A stretch of 59,149 nucleotides of DNA from NCBI RefSeq assembly GCF_003318295.1, contig NZ_QOCW01000030.1, positions 1 through 59,149 of the forward strand. The letters run 5' to 3'. This document shows, in pieces, positions 12,247 through 21,437 of this stretch. Position numbers and translations under genes: made by a program. The notes under the pieces were generated by a model. The model saw only the letters and a list, made by a program, of their open reading frames with translations. It was not told the DNA's origin and made no database searches. The stretch's first letter is position 1; each line of letters begins with the position of its first letter. This DNA is from Bacillus taeanensis. GTDB lineage: Bacteria; Bacillota; Bacilli; Bacillales; UBA6769.

Positions 12247-12924
12247 ATGTTTAAAGGATTAAAAACAATGCGTGAAGATATTGAAGTAGTTTTTGATCAA
12301 GATCCCGCTGCAAGAAGTTACTTAGAAGTTATTTTAACTTATTCTGGTCTTCATGCCATTTGGTCACATCGTATTGCCCATTGGCTTTGGAAAAAGAAAT
12401 TTTTCTTTCTTGCACGTATTATTTCACAAATAAGCCGCTTTTTTACCGGCGTTGAAATTCATCCTGGTGCAAAGATAGGTCAGCGTTTTTTTATTGACCA
12501 TGGCATGGGCGTCGTTATTGGTGAAACATGTGAAATTGGCAATAATGTTACTATTTATCAAGGGGTAACACTTGGCGGGACAGGAAAGGAAAAGGGAAAG
12601 CGTCATCCAACATTAGAAGATAATACTCTTGTTGCAACAGGTGCAAAAGTACTAGGGTCGATTACAATTGGCAAAAATTCAAAAGTTGGTGGAGGGTCTG
12701 TCGTGCTGCAGGATGTTCCGCCAAATTCCACAGTGGTTGGAATTCCGGGGCGTGTTGTCATCCAAGATGGTGTAAAAGTAAGCCGAGATCTTGATCATCG
12801 AAACTTACCAGACCCGGTTGCAGATCGATTCTTGAAAATGGAAGAGAAAATTCAACAGTTAGAAGAACAGCTCCAAGCTGTAAGAAAAGAAAATAGACAA
12901 GGAAGTGAATACCATGGCCGTTAA
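12247..12924 (+). CDS. cysE: Serine O-acetyltransferase CysE
   Basis: 225 residues from ATG 12247 (GGAAGGAGGG just upstream; the GTG at 12220 would place the RBS inside the gene). A helical N-terminus with [19 protein letters not shown] is followed by left-handed beta-helix hexapeptide repeats (~65-180; [31 protein letters not shown]). It makes O-acetylserine for cysteine synthesis. A coiled C-terminal tail replaces the enterobacterial inhibitor-binding tail. It overlaps cysS by 11 nt. Confidence 0.97.
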   Translation: MFKGLKTMREDIEVVFDQDPAARSYLEVILTYSGLHAIWSHRIAHWLWKKKFFFLARIISQISRFFTGVEIHPGAKIGQRFFIDHGMGVVIGETCEIGNNVTIYQGVTLGGTGKEKGKRHPTLEDNTLVATGAKVLGSITIGKNSKVGGGSVVLQDVPPNSTVVGIPGRVVIQDGVKVSRDLDHRNLPDPVADRFLKMEEKIQQLEEQLQAVRKENRQGSEYHGR

Positions 12925-14317
12925 AGTTTATAATACGTTGACGCGAAAGAAAGAAACGTTTGAGCCGCTTGAAGCGGGGAAAGTAAAAATGTATGTGTGC
13001 GGACCGACCGTTTATAATTTTATTCATATTGGAAATGCAAGACCTCCTATTGTATTTGATACGGTTCGCCGCTATTTAACATACAGAGGATATGATGTAA
13101 CGTTTGTATCAAATTTTACAGATGTGGATGATAAAATTATTCGCGCTGCCAATCAGCTCGGCGAAGATGTTTCAGTTCTAGCAGAGCGCTTTATTGAAGC
13201 CTATCATCAAGATACGTGTGCATTAGGGGTAGATAAAGCCGATATTCATCCGCGTGTCACAGAAAATATGGCTGAAATTATTCAGTTCATTGAGCAGCTC
13301 ATTGAAAAAGATTATGCCTATGAATCAGAAGGTGATGTGTACTTTAAAACACGTGCTTTTGAAGGATATGGCAAGCTTTCGCATCAGCCAATTGATGAAC
13401 TTCGCTCTGGTGCTCGTATTGAAGTTGGCGAGAAAAAACAAGATCCGCTTGACTTTGTACTATGGAAAGCTGCAAAAGAAGGCGAGATTTATTGGGAAAG
13501 TCCATGGGGAAATGGCAGACCTGGGTGGCATATTGAATGTTCAGCAATGGCAAAAAAATATTTAGGTGACACCATTGATATTCATGCAGGTGGGCAGGAT
13601 TTATCATTTCCGCATCATGAAAATGAAATTGCCCAGTCGGAAGCTTTAACTGGAAAATCTTTTGCAAACTATTGGCTTCATAACGGTTATATTAAAATTA
13701 ACAATGAAAAAATGTCTAAATCAATTGGCAATGTTGTACTAGTACATGAGCTAATTAAGCAGCATGACCCTGAAGTTGTTCGCTTCTTTATGCTGTCAGT
13801 GCATTACCGCAATCCGATTAACTTTAGTGATGAACTGCTGCAGAGTGCAAAAAATGGCTTAGATAGAATGAGAGAAACGGTCGATAATTTAAAGCATCGT
13901 CTTGAACAATCGGCAGATCTTGCGACATACGAAGCGGAATGGCAGGATAAATTAGCAAAATTTAAAGAACGTTTTATTGCTGAGATGGATGATGATTTTA
14001 ATACAGCTAATGCAATTTCGATTTTATTTGAATTAACTAGAGAGGCAAATCGCTATAACCAAGAAGCGAATTCCTCTAAACAAATATTAAAAGAGTTTCT
14101 TGCGCTATTTGAAGAGTTTTCTGGTGTGCTTGGGCTTTCTCTTATTCCAAAGCATGAGCTGCTTGATGAAGAAATTGATGCGCTTATTGAAGAACGCAAT
14201 GAAGCAAGAAAAGCACGAAACTTTGCACGTGCAGATGAAATTCGCGATCTGTTAAAAGAACGCGATATTATTCTTGAAGATACGCCTCAAGGAGTGCGTT
14301 GGAAAAGGAAGTCTTAA
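12914..14317 (+). CDS. cysS: Cysteinyl-tRNA synthetase
   Basis: 467 residues from ATG 12914, inside the end of cysE (RBS AAGGAAG 8 nt upstream). Motifs: [16 protein letters not shown] (zinc Cys plus HIGH), a zinc-site cysteine in [21 protein letters not shown], and KMSKSIGN. It charges tRNA-Cys, so the T-box senses this enzyme's own product. Co-translation with CysE links cysteine synthesis and use. Confidence 0.98.
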   Translation: MAVKVYNTLTRKKETFEPLEAGKVKMYVCGPTVYNFIHIGNARPPIVFDTVRRYLTYRGYDVTFVSNFTDVDDKIIRAANQLGEDVSVLAERFIEAYHQDTCALGVDKADIHPRVTENMAEIIQFIEQLIEKDYAYESEGDVYFKTRAFEGYGKLSHQPIDELRSGARIEVGEKKQDPLDFVLWKAAKEGEIYWESPWGNGRPGWHIECSAMAKKYLGDTIDIHAGGQDLSFPHHENEIAQSEALTGKSFANYWLHNGYIKINNEKMSKSIGNVVLVHELIKQHDPEVVRFFMLSVHYRNPINFSDELLQSAKNGLDRMRETVDNLKHRLEQSADLATYEAEWQDKLAKFKERFIAEMDDDFNTANAISILFELTREANRYNQEANSSKQILKEFLALFEEFSGVLGLSLIPKHELLDEEIDALIEERNEARKARNFARADEIRDLLKERDIILEDTPQGVRWKRKS

Positions 14318-14320
14318 GCT

Positions 14321-14740
14321 ATGATAAAACAAGGTGACGTAAAACAGCTTAATGGGCTTGCGCTTGCTTATATGGGGGATGCGGTTATTGACCTCCATGT
14401 GCGAGCGCACTTAATTGAAGGAGGTTATGTAAAGCCAAATCGCCTTCATAACCATGCTACAAAATATGTATCAGCAAAAGCGCAAGCATATGTCATTTTT
14501 GAGCTGCTTGAAGAAAAGTTTTTAACGGAAGAGGAACATGCTGTTGTAATGAGAGGAAGAAATGCGAAATCTGGGACAATTCCTAAAAATACAGATGTAC
14601 AAACCTATCGTTACAGTACGGCATTTGAAGCGCTCATTGGCTATCATCATTTGCTTGAAAACCATGATCGTGTAAAGGAAATTATTTTACGCATGTTTTA
14701 TTTAATTGAACATCGAAATGAAAGAAGTGAGTTAAAATGA
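14321..14740 (+). CDS. mrnC: Mini-ribonuclease III MrnC
   Basis: 139 residues: an RNase III catalytic domain ([18 protein letters not shown] near the N-terminus) without any double-stranded-RNA-binding domain. In B. subtilis Mini-III matures the 3' and 5' ends of 23S rRNA. It starts 3 nt after cysS and overlaps rlmB by ATGA. Confidence 0.95.
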   Translation: MIKQGDVKQLNGLALAYMGDAVIDLHVRAHLIEGGYVKPNRLHNHATKYVSAKAQAYVIFELLEEKFLTEEEHAVVMRGRNAKSGTIPKNTDVQTYRYSTAFEALIGYHHLLENHDRVKEIILRMFYLIEHRNERSELK

Positions 14741-15483
14741 GCAAGGAAATGATTGTTGGACGAAATCCTGTATTAGAGGCTCTTCGTTCTGGGAGAGAAA
14801 TTAATAAAATTTGGATTAATGAAGGATCGCGCGGAGGTCAAATTAGTCAAGTTATACAGCTTGCAAAAGAAAACAATGTCATTGTGCAGCAAGCTCCAAA
14901 AAAGAAGCTTGATCAGCTTGCTGACTCGGATAATCATCAAGGAGTCGTCGCTTCTGTTGCCGCCTATCGCTATGCAGAAATGGAAGAGTTATTTGAAAGT
15001 GCAGAAGCAAAAGGTGAAGCGCCATTTTTTCTTATTTTAGATGAAATTGAAGATCCTCATAATCTAGGCTCTATTTTACGTACAGCAGATGCGGTAGGAG
15101 CACATGGAGTTATTATTCCAAAACGGCGTGCTGTAGGGCTGACGGCAACTGTTGCAAAAGCTTCGACCGGGGCCATTGAATATGTACCTGTTGTGCGTGT
15201 GACAAATCTAGCACAGACGATGGATGAGCTTAAAGAACGTGGTTTATGGTTTGTCGGTTCGGATGCAGCTGGGAAACAAGACTACCGGCAGGCAGATTTT
15301 GAGATGCCGATTGGTTTAGTTATCGGAAGTGAAGGCAAGGGAATGGGACGTCTTATTAAGAAAAAGTGTGATTTTCTCATCCGTTTACCGATGGCTGGAA
15401 AGGTCACTTCTTTAAATGCGTCTGTGGCGGCAAGCTTACTCATGTATGAAGTTTATCGAAAACGTAACCCTTTAGGGAGTTAG
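14737..15483 (+). CDS. rlmB: 23S rRNA (guanosine-2'-O-)-methyltransferase RlmB (SPOUT family)
   Basis: 248 residues. An N-terminal L30e-like substrate-binding domain (~1-75, beginning [12 protein letters not shown]) precedes a SPOUT/TrmD-fold catalytic domain with [29 protein letters not shown] and [17 protein letters not shown], the three motifs forming the knotted SAM site. It probably methylates the 23S A-loop-region guanosine equivalent to E. coli G2251. It is coupled to mrnC. Confidence 0.93.
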   Translation: MSKEMIVGRNPVLEALRSGREINKIWINEGSRGGQISQVIQLAKENNVIVQQAPKKKLDQLADSDNHQGVVASVAAYRYAEMEELFESAEAKGEAPFFLILDEIEDPHNLGSILRTADAVGAHGVIIPKRRAVGLTATVAKASTGAIEYVPVVRVTNLAQTMDELKERGLWFVGSDAAGKQDYRQADFEMPIGLVIGSEGKGMGRLIKKKCDFLIRLPMAGKVTSLNASVAASLLMYEVYRKRNPLGS

Positions 15484-15487
15484 TGTA

Positions 15488-16000
15488 ATGGATGTACTGC
15501 TTGTTGACGGCTATAATATAATTGGTGCTTGGCCGGAATTGCAGCGTTTAAAAAAAGAAGACCTTGCGAGTGCCCGTGATTTGCTTATTGAAAAAATGGC
15601 AGAGTATCAAGCATATACAGGGTATAAAGTAATGGTTATTTTTGATGCCCACATGGTTCCAGGAATACAGGCGACATATAAAGATTATCGTGTCGAAGTG
15701 ATCTACACAAAGGAAAACGAAACAGCTGATGAACTTATTGAACGATTAGCTATTGAACTAAAAGGTGTGCGTACACAAATTCATGTTGCAACATCTGATT
15801 ATGCCCAGCAGTGGGCAATTTTTGGACAAGGAGCGTTAAGGAAATCCGCTCGTGAATTGCTGGAAGAAGTAAAGAAAGTTCAAAAAGATATCAGTGGAAA
15901 AGTTTCAGAATCAAACCAAAAAAAACGGGCTTCTAAAATTCCTTTATCAGAAGAAGTGGCGAAAATTTTTGAAAATTGGCGCAGAGGCAAAGGTGAATAG
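15488..16000 (+). CDS. rae1: Rae1 (YacP), ribosome-associated NYN-domain endoribonuclease
   Basis: 170 residues. The start LLVDGYNIIGAW and later VIFDAH and ATSDYAQQW are the NYN/PIN-like acidic motifs. In B. subtilis Rae1 enters the ribosomal A site and cuts certain mRNAs during translation. The C-terminal part is basic and coiled. Its stop codon directly abuts the sigH -35 element. Confidence 0.93.
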   Translation: MDVLLVDGYNIIGAWPELQRLKKEDLASARDLLIEKMAEYQAYTGYKVMVIFDAHMVPGIQATYKDYRVEVIYTKENETADELIERLAIELKGVRTQIHVATSDYAQQWAIFGQGALRKSARELLEEVKKVQKDISGKVSESNQKKRASKIPLSEEVAKIFENWRRGKGE

Positions 16001-16030
16001 TTGACGCTTACAAAATTTGTACTGTATAAT
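16001..16030 (+). promoter_or_regulatory. sigH promoter
   Basis: TTGACG (16001-16006), 18-nt spacer, TATAAT (16025-16030). The -35 starts at the base after the rae1 stop. The TTG at 16001, which would otherwise look like the sigH start codon, is part of this -35. In B. subtilis the equivalent promoter is sigma-A-dependent and repressed by AbrB. Confidence 0.85.
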
Positions 16031-16066
16031 ATTTCTATATTGAGCGTTCGGGTCGGGGGGATCGTA

Positions 16067-16720
16067 TTGAGCACAGTTGACCTCAAACAGGGCATAAATC
16101 GTCATTTTGTTGAGATGGAAGATGAAAGGCTAGTTGAGCGTGTTCATGAAGGAGACAGCGATGCATTAGAGTATTTAATTAATAAGTACAAAAATTTTGT
16201 GCGTGCCAAAGCTAGATCTTATTTTTTAATAGGAGCCGATCGAGAAGATATTGTTCAAGAAGGAATGATTGGCTTATATAAGGCAATTCGCGATTTTAAA
16301 GGGGACAAACTCTCTTCTTTTAAAGCATTTGCGGAACTATGCATTACACGGCAAATGATTACGGCTATTAAAACAGCTACAAGGCAGAAACATATTCCGC
16401 TGAATTCTTACGTATCACTGGATAAACCTATTTATGATGAAGAATCAGACCGGACGCTGATGGATGTTATTTGCGGACCACGCGTGACAGATCCTGAACA
16501 GTTAATCATTAATCAAGAAGAATTTGATGATATTGAATTGAAAATGTCAGAGATTTTAAGCGATTTAGAAAGAAAAGTATTAATGCTCTATTTAGATGGA
16601 CAATCTTATCAAGAGATTTCAGCCGATTTAAATCGTCATGTGAAGTCTATTGATAACGCCCTGCAGCGTGTTAAAAGAAAACTAGAGCGTTACTTAGAGC
16701 TGAGAGAAATTAGCTTGTAA
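16067..16720 (+). CDS. sigH: RNA polymerase sigma-H factor (Spo0H)
   Basis: 217 residues from TTG 16067, which has a G-rich RBS 6 nt upstream and gives the usual length. Region 2 (DREDIVQEGMIGLYKAIRDF, FKAFAELCITRQM) and the region 4 helix-turn-helix (SYQEISADLNRHVKSIDNAL) are intact. SigH drives transition-phase, competence and early sporulation genes. The transcript ends at a strong terminator. Confidence 0.96.
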   Translation: MSTVDLKQGINRHFVEMEDERLVERVHEGDSDALEYLINKYKNFVRAKARSYFLIGADREDIVQEGMIGLYKAIRDFKGDKLSSFKAFAELCITRQMITAIKTATRQKHIPLNSYVSLDKPIYDEESDRTLMDVICGPRVTDPEQLIINQEEFDDIELKMSEILSDLERKVLMLYLDGQSYQEISADLNRHVKSIDNALQRVKRKLERYLELREISL

Positions 16721-16721
16721 T

Positions 16722-16752
16722 AAAAACAGGGAAATGTACTCCCTGTTTTTTT
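16722..16752 (+). terminator. Terminator after sigH
   Basis: AAAAACAGGG (16722-16731) pairs with CCCTGTTTTT (16741-16750), followed by more T. The following 16753-16895 shows no gene or clear structure. Confidence 0.9.
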
Positions 16753-16895
16753 CTGCATAAAAGAAGGATAACGTAATAGTGTACAAGAAGATAGTGTAAC
16801 GATGCTGTAAACGTCCATTCTCAAACTAAAAGTTAACAAAGCTCATATCCCTAACTATTTTTGTATCTTTACTGACGGATCGTTTTTTCGCTTTA

Positions 16896-16923
16896 TTGAC
16901 ATTGTAAAATGGGCTGTGATAAA
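16896..16923 (+). promoter_or_regulatory. rpmG-secE promoter
   Basis: TTGACA (16896-16901), 16-nt spacer, GATAAA (16918-16923), with TGt directly before the -10 (extended -10). It lies about 60 nt before rpmG. Confidence 0.75.
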
Positions 16924-16984
16924 GTTTAAAAGTAATATGCGCAAAATGTCTGTTGATACAGCATTTACGATGGAAGGTGTCACA

Positions 16985-17134
16985 ATGCGGAATAAAGTGA
17001 TTTTAGCGTGCAATGTATGCAAAAGTCGTAACTACTCAATAAATAAAAATAAACAAGTGCATCCTGAACGGATTGAGGTCAAGAAATTTTGTAAGCATTG
17101 TAATGCACATAACATCCACCGCGAAACAAAATAG
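16985..17134 (+). CDS. rpmG: 50S ribosomal protein L33 (zinc-binding form)
   Basis: 49 residues from ATG 16985, with GGAAGGTG 6 nt upstream; the longer upstream frame is not used. CNVC and CKHC form the zinc site, so this is the C+ paralogue found beside secE in Bacillus (RpmGB position). ERIEVKKFC is typical. Confidence 0.95.
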   Translation: MRNKVILACNVCKSRNYSINKNKQVHPERIEVKKFCKHCNAHNIHRETK

Positions 17135-17180
17135 ACTTTAAGTACCTTTTCTATAAGAGGTAGACGGATCTGGAGGTTGC

Positions 17181-17375
17181 ATGGAGAGTATGAGTAAAAA
17201 TCCTGGAAAGTTCTTAAGTGATGTAACAACTGAATTAAAACGAGTGAGTTGGCCAACAAAAAAGCAGTTGGTTCGCTATACATTAACAGTCATTGCAACG
17301 GTAGCTTTTGTGGCAATCTTTTTTGCGGTTGTCGACTTAGGTATTACGGCATTGCTTGATTTAATCTTAGGATAA
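17181..17375 (+). CDS. secE: Preprotein translocase subunit SecE
   Basis: 64 residues: a cytoplasmic amphipathic helix (ELKRVSWPTKKQL) and one membrane span (~32-58). SecE clamps SecY in the SecYEG channel. ATG 17181 follows GGAGG closely; ATG 17190 is an alternative giving the shorter B. subtilis-like form. The order rpmG-secE-nusG is conserved. Confidence 0.95.
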   Translation: MESMSKNPGKFLSDVTTELKRVSWPTKKQLVRYTLTVIATVAFVAIFFAVVDLGITALLDLILG

Positions 17376-17433
17376 TAGTTTGAAATCATGGAAATTGGTC
17401 TATGATGATAAAGTATTATCCTTAGGGGAGGGA

Positions 17434-17449
17434 AGGACAGAGCTGTCCT
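17434..17449 (+). promoter_or_regulatory. Palindrome between the SD and start codon of nusG
   Basis: AGGACA (17434-17439) pairs with TGTCCT (17444-17449) around a 4-nt loop. The SD GGGGAGGG (17425-17432) is otherwise 18 nt from the ATG, too far; folding the hairpin brings it to a usable distance. Translation of nusG might therefore depend on this fold. Confidence 0.5.
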
Positions 17450-17450
17450 A

Positions 17451-17990
17451 ATGACAATGGAAAAAAGATGGTACGTTGTTCATACTTACTCAGGGTATGA
17501 AAATAAGGTGAAAGCCAATCTTGAAAAACGTGTAGAATCTATGGGCATGACTGATAAAATTTTTAGAGTCATCGTTCCAATGGAAGAAGAAACAGAAATT
17601 AAAAATGGTAAAAAGAAAACGGCACTGCGTAAAGTGTTCCCTGGTTATGTGTTAACAGAAATGATCATGACTGATGATTCATGGTATGTTGTGCGAAATA
17701 CACCAGGTGTAACAGGATTCGTCGGTTCAGCTGGCGCTGGTTCAAAACCAACTCCACTTTTACCAGAGGAAGTCGAGTCTATTTTGAAACAAATGGGCAT
17801 GGACGAGCCGAGAGCGGAAATTGATTTTGAAATAAGTGAAAATGTTAAAGTAACAGAGGGGCCGTTTGCTGACTTTGTTGGAAAAATTGAAGAAATCGAT
17901 TTGGACAAACAAAAAGTAAAAGTGCATGTAAATATGTTTGGACGAGAAACCCCTGTAGAATTAGACTTTACGCAAATCGAAAAGATTTAG
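17451..17990 (+). CDS. nusG: Transcription elongation/antitermination factor NusG
   Basis: 179 residues (177 if ATG 17457 is used, as in B. subtilis). An NGN domain (RWYVVHTYSGYENKV, KVFPGYVL, VRNTPGVTGFVG) and a C-terminal KOW domain (GPFADFVGKIEEID) are intact. NusG binds RNA polymerase, promotes pausing in Bacillus and links to the ribosome. Confidence 0.97.
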   Translation: MTMEKRWYVVHTYSGYENKVKANLEKRVESMGMTDKIFRVIVPMEEETEIKNGKKKTALRKVFPGYVLTEMIMTDDSWYVVRNTPGVTGFVGSAGAGSKPTPLLPEEVESILKQMGMDEPRAEIDFEISENVKVTEGPFADFVGKIEEIDLDKQKVKVHVNMFGRETPVELDFTQIEKI

Positions 17991-18001
17991 TGGAAAAATA
18001 C

Positions 18002-18030
18002 TTGAAATCCATTTGAGATAATGGTAAAAT
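18002..18030 (+). promoter_or_regulatory. rplK-rplA promoter
   Basis: TTGAAA (18002-18007), exactly 17 nt, TAAAAT (18025-18030), with TGg before the -10 (extended). A ~110-nt leader follows. Confidence 0.85.
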
Positions 18031-18096
18031 TTCAATGTTTCATGATGTCACGCACATGAGATACATTTAAAGATATGCTGAATGTATATATTTTTG

Positions 18097-18125
18097 GTGG
18101 GAGGGCACAAATGCCCAAATACCAC
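18097..18125 (+). promoter_or_regulatory. Candidate L1 operator in the rplK leader
   Basis: GTGGGAGG (18097-18104) and CCAC (18122-18125) enclose a small hairpin GGGCA/TGCCC. The imitation of the 23S L1 site (outer G-rich arm, asymmetric loop, closing stem) suggests translational feedback by L1, known for L11 operons in other bacteria. The same motif recurs before rplA at 18649. Confidence 0.5.
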
Positions 18126-18151
18126 ATCACGGACTTAAGGAGGTGTGTCAC

Positions 18152-18577
18152 GTGGCTAAAAAAGTAATCAAAATGGTAAAATTGCAAATTCCTGCTGGTA
18201 AAGCCAACCCGGCACCACCAGTTGGACCAGCGTTAGGTCAAGCGGGTGTAAATATCATGGGATTCTGTAAAGAGTTCAACGCTCGTACTGCTGATCAAGC
18301 TGGTATGATTATCCCAGTTGAAATCACGGTATTTGAAGACCGTTCATTTACATTTATCACTAAAACTCCACCTGCTGCAGTATTACTTAAAAAAGCAGCT
18401 GGTATCGAGTCTGGTTCTGGTGAACCAAACCGCAACAAAGTAGCAACTGTAAAACGCGATAAAGTTCGCGAAATTGCAGAAACAAAAATGCCTGACTTAA
18501 ATGCAGCTAGCGTTGAAGCTGCGATGCGCATGGTTGAAGGAACTGCGCGCAGCATGGGTATCATTATCGAAGATTAA
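18152..18577 (+). CDS. rplK: 50S ribosomal protein L11
   Basis: 141 residues from GTG 18152 (AAGGAGGTG 6 nt upstream; the GTG at 18143 lies within the SD). [19 protein letters not shown] and the C-terminal rRNA-binding domain with MPDLNA are standard. L11 forms the GTPase-associated centre with L10/L12. Confidence 0.98.
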   Translation: MAKKVIKMVKLQIPAGKANPAPPVGPALGQAGVNIMGFCKEFNARTADQAGMIIPVEITVFEDRSFTFITKTPPAAVLLKKAAGIESGSGEPNRNKVATVKRDKVREIAETKMPDLNAASVEAAMRMVEGTARSMGIIIED

Positions 18578-18593
18578 TTCGATGCTTGAATTG

Positions 18594-18643
18594 AAGGTTG
18601 CGAATGGAGAAATCCATCCTGTGTAGACAGGGATCGCAACCTT
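18594..18643 (+). ncRNA. Three-way-junction RNA element between rplK and rplA
   Basis: AAGGTTGCGA (18594-18603) pairs perfectly with TCGCAACCTT (18634-18643) and encloses two complete hairpins: ATGGA-GAAA-TCCAT (18604-18617, GNRA loop) and CCTGT-GTAG-ACAGG (18618-18631). All but two bases of the inner segment are paired. There is no T-run, so it is not an ordinary terminator. It may act in mRNA processing, L1 control or attenuation. Confidence 0.6.
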
Positions 18644-18648
18644 TCTTA

Positions 18649-18673
18649 GTGGGAGGTAAATCCGCTAAACCAC
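18649..18673 (+). promoter_or_regulatory. Second candidate L1 operator before rplA
   Basis: GTGGGAGG (18649-18656), CCGC (18662-18665), TAAA, CCAC (18670-18673): the same order of elements as at 18097-18125 before rplK. It ends 3 nt before the rplA SD, so a bound protein would block initiation. Confidence 0.45.
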
Positions 18674-18691
18674 ATAAGGGAGGAAATAAAA

Positions 18692-19387
18692 TTGGCTAAA
18701 AAAGGTAAGAAGTATCAAGAAGCAGTAAAATTAGTTGACCGTACAAAGTTCTATGACGCAAACGAAGCAATTGAGGTTGTGAAAAAAGCTTCAACTGCAA
18801 ATTTTGATGAAACTGTAGAAGTTGCAGTTCGTTTAGGAGTAGACCCTCGTAAAAACGACCAACAAGTTCGTGGCGCGGTAGTACTTCCACACGGAACTGG
18901 TAAATCAAAAACAGTTTTAGTATTTGCAAAAGGCGAAAAAGCAAAAGAAGCAGAAGCAGCTGGCGCAGAGTTTGTTGGAGATCAAGATTACATCAACAAA
19001 ATCAACCAAGGTTGGTTTGAATTTGACGCAATCGTTGCTACTCCAGACATGATGGCTGAAGTAGGTAAGCTCGGTCGTGTATTAGGACCTAAAGGTTTAA
19101 TGCCAAACCCTAAAACAGGTACTGTTACATTTGACGTAGAAAAAGCGGTTAAAGAAATTAAAGCAGGTAAAGTTGAATACCGTGTTGATAAAGCGGGTAA
19201 CGTACACGCGCCAATCGGTAAGGTTTCTTTTGAAGATGAGAAACTAGTTGAAAACCTTCAAACAGTTATTGAAACACTTATTAAGGTGAAACCTGCTACT
19301 GCAAAAGGAACATACCTTAAAAACATCGCGGTTGCTTCAACAATGGGCCCTGGTGTAAAAGTTAATACAACTAACTATACAAAATAA
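18692..19387 (+). CDS. rplA: 50S ribosomal protein L1
   Basis: 231 residues from TTG 18692 (AAGGGAGG 8 nt upstream). The two-domain L1 with [15 protein letters not shown] is intact. L1 forms the mobile L1 stalk and is a translational repressor of its own operon in several bacteria, which suits the paired motifs upstream. Confidence 0.98.
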   Translation: MAKKGKKYQEAVKLVDRTKFYDANEAIEVVKKASTANFDETVEVAVRLGVDPRKNDQQVRGAVVLPHGTGKSKTVLVFAKGEKAKEAEAAGAEFVGDQDYINKINQGWFEFDAIVATPDMMAEVGKLGRVLGPKGLMPNPKTGTVTFDVEKAVKEIKAGKVEYRVDKAGNVHAPIGKVSFEDEKLVENLQTVIETLIKVKPATAKGTYLKNIAVASTMGPGVKVNTTNYTK

Positions 19388-19390
19388 TAG

Positions 19391-19419
19391 TTGACTTTCT
19401 ATTTTTGATATAATATACT
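19391..19419 (+). promoter_or_regulatory. rplJ-rplL promoter
   Basis: TTGACT (19391-19396), 17 nt, TATACT (19414-19419). The transcript starts near 19426 and carries the L10 leader. Confidence 0.85.
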
Positions 19420-19439
19420 GTGTAATGTTGAGTTTAACA

Positions 19440-19592
19440 AAAACAGTTCATACCGTAGACAGTAGGGGCAGAAATGCTTAATTTCCTACCGAGGTAGTGT
19501 AAATAACCCGAGCGTTCTAGATTGAATTCTAGAAATGATCTATCGTGGATTTTACCGCCTTTATGTCTGCGGAAGCAGGCATAAAGGCTTTT
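19440..19592 (+). ncRNA. Ribosomal protein L10 leader
   Basis: The region has the L10-leader hallmarks: ACCGTAGACAGTAGGGGC, then GCTTAATTTCCTACCGAGG pairing back, an internal hairpin TTCTAGA...TCTAGAA, and a terminal attenuator at 19557-19588 (14-bp stem starting GCCTTTATG, then TTTTAATTT). The L10(L12)4 complex binds the leader and favours termination, balancing stalk protein supply. Confidence 0.93.
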
Positions 19593-19636
19593 AATTTGTT
19601 TTACGGTATGGTCAAAGAAATATAGGAGGTGTAGGG

Positions 19637-20137
19637 ATGAGCGCAATTATCGAACAAAAGAAACAAGTTGTAACAGAAATCGCAGAAAAACTTCGTGAAA
19701 GCAAATCGACAGTTCTTGTTGATTATCGTGGATTAGATGTTGCGGAAGTAACTGAGTTACGTAAGCAGCTTCGTGAAGCGGGCGTTGAGTTCAAAGTGTA
19801 CAAAAACACAATGACTCGTCGTGCAACTGCTGAAACAGGTTTTAGTGATCTTGATGCACAGCTTACAGGACCAACGGCGATCGCGTTTAGTACAGATGAC
19901 GTTGTTGCGCCAGCAAAAATTTTAAACAACTTCGCGAAAGATCACGAAGCATTAGAAATTAAAGCTGGTATTATCGAAGGCAACGTAGTTGGCGTTGACC
20001 AAATTAAGGAACTTGCAACATTACCTTCTCGTGAAGGACTTCTTTCTATGGTGCTTAGCGTACTTCAAGCGCCAATTCGCAACTTTGCGTTGGCTACAAA
20101 AGCTGTTGCTGAGCAAAAAGAAGAGCAGGGTGCATAA
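19637..20137 (+). CDS. rplJ: 50S ribosomal protein L10
   Basis: 166 residues, ATG with [29 protein letters not shown] and the C-terminal helix that carries L12 dimers are present. It forms the base of the ribosomal stalk and is the likely effector of the upstream leader. Confidence 0.98.
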   Translation: MSAIIEQKKQVVTEIAEKLRESKSTVLVDYRGLDVAEVTELRKQLREAGVEFKVYKNTMTRRATAETGFSDLDAQLTGPTAIAFSTDDVVAPAKILNNFAKDHEALEIKAGIIEGNVVGVDQIKELATLPSREGLLSMVLSVLQAPIRNFALATKAVAEQKEEQGA

Positions 20138-20219
20138 TACCCTTTGTTGTTACGGAAGAAAACAACCGTGTTTTGTTTTATAAATACTACTAAAAAGAAT
20201 GCATAAGGAGGATTTACTC

Positions 20220-20585
20220 ATGAGTAAAGAGCAAATCATTGAATCGTTAAAAGAAATGACAGTTTTAGAACTTAACGAATTAGTAAAAGCAATCGAAGAA
20301 GAATTTGGTGTAACTGCAGCTGCTCCTGTAGCAGTAGCTGGCGGTGCTGCAGCTGATGGTGGCGCGGCAGAGCAAACTGAATTCGATGTAATTCTTACAA
20401 GCGCTGGCGCTGGTAAAATCAAAGTTATCAAAGTTGTACGTGAAGCACTAGGTCTTGGCTTAAAAGAAGCTAAAGAATTAGTAGATGGCGCTCCAAGCCC
20501 AGTTAAAGAAGGCGTTTCTAAAGAAGAAGCTGAAGAGCTTAAAGCTAAGCTTGAAGAAGTAGGCGCTTCTGTAGAAGTTAAGTAA
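20220..20585 (+). CDS. rplL: 50S ribosomal protein L7/L12
   Basis: 121 residues from ATG 20220 (AAGGAGG at 20205-20211; the ATG at 20199 lies upstream of it). An N-terminal dimerisation domain, an Ala-rich hinge (~35-50) and a C-terminal factor-binding domain with [15 protein letters not shown]. It recruits translational GTPases. Confidence 0.98.
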   Translation: MSKEQIIESLKEMTVLELNELVKAIEEEFGVTAAAPVAVAGGAAADGGAAEQTEFDVILTSAGAGKIKVIKVVREALGLGLKEAKELVDGAPSPVKEGVSKEEAEELKAKLEEVGASVEVK

Positions 20586-20601
20586 TTAATTTCTTTTAGA
20601 T

Positions 20602-20632
20602 AAAAAGCTCGCTCCTATGCGAGCTTTTTTAT
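20602..20632 (+). terminator. Terminator after rplL
   Basis: AAAAAGCTCGC (20602-20612), 6-nt loop, GCGAGCTTTTTT (20619-20630). A strong intrinsic terminator ends the stalk operon. Confidence 0.93.
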
Positions 20633-20782
20633 TTTCTTATTTATACTTCTATTTTTAAAAAATAAAAGTATAAATTTTTTCTTGAATGTGTAGGCTTGAT
20701 AAAAGGCTTGTCTTTTCTCATTGTACTGCTTTTTTGTTATAGTAAGAATAGAGTAGTGGAAAGAAAGGGGGCAGTAAAGAAT

Positions 20783-21385
20783 ATGAGTGAGCATTATTAT
20801 TCCGAAAAACCAACCGTAAAAAGCAATCCGAAAACATGGTCTTACATGTTGAAGAATCATGAATTGCGTTTCACATCTGATCATGGTGTGTTTTCAAAAG
20901 ATACGATAGACTTTGGAACACGCTTGCTTATTGAAACCTTTAAGTTCCCTGAAACAGAAGGTGACATTTTAGATGTAGGCTGTGGGTATGGTCCTGTAGG
21001 CATTAGTTTAGCGAAAACGGAACCGAGTCGTAAAGTTAAAATGGTTGATGTAAATGAAAGAGCGATTGAACTTTCAAAACAAAATGCCAAAGCAAATCAT
21101 GTGACAAATGTAGAAGTTTTACAAAGTAACTTATTTGAAAATGTTTCAAAAACGGGTTATGCTGCCATTCTTTCAAATCCGCCAATTCGAACGGGAAAGA
21201 AACTAGTTCATACACTTTTTGAAGAAGCTCATCGTTTTCTTGTGTCAAATGGTGAGTTATGGATTGTTATTCAAAAAAAGCAGGGAGCACCTTCTGCGAA
21301 AGAAAAATTGGAATCTCTTTTTGATGAAGTGGAGATTGTTGAAAAGTCAAAAGGTTATTTTATTATTCGAGCAAAAAAATGTTGA
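20783..21385 (+). CDS. ybxB: Class I SAM-dependent methyltransferase, RsmC-like (YbxB)
   Basis: 200 residues from ATG 20783 (AAAGGGGGC upstream; the frame back to 20696 is untranslated leader). LDVGCGYGPVGISLA is the SAM-binding loop and SNPPIRTGK the NPPY-type catalytic motif of RsmC-family guanine-N2 methyltransferases. It is a single-domain protein; E. coli RsmC has an extra domain. A 16S rRNA target is likely but unproven. Its stop codon overlaps the rpoB -35. A weak extended -10 (TGtTATAGT, 20735-20743) lies upstream. Confidence 0.88.
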   Translation: MSEHYYSEKPTVKSNPKTWSYMLKNHELRFTSDHGVFSKDTIDFGTRLLIETFKFPETEGDILDVGCGYGPVGISLAKTEPSRKVKMVDVNERAIELSKQNAKANHVTNVEVLQSNLFENVSKTGYAAILSNPPIRTGKKLVHTLFEEAHRFLVSNGELWIVIQKKQGAPSAKEKLESLFDEVEIVEKSKGYFIIRAKKC

Positions 21386-21410
21386 CTCAAAAATTGCGAT
21401 ATGGTAGTAT
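21382..21410 (+). promoter_or_regulatory. rpoB-rpoC promoter
   Basis: TTGACT (21382-21387), 17 nt, TAGTAT (21405-21410) with TGg before the -10. The -35 overlaps the ybxB stop. A leader of about 280 nt follows. Confidence 0.8.
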
Positions 21411-21437
21411 TATAAAATGCCAATGAATCAACTTTCT

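Noticed and set aside
16001..16066. Extra 22 N-terminal residues for sigH from TTG 16001
   Set aside because: The TTG is the -35 box of the sigH promoter and TATAAT follows; TTG 16067 has an SD and gives the family length.
19434..19646. Minus-strand frame over the rplJ leader
   Set aside because: The sequence is explained by the L10 leader RNA.
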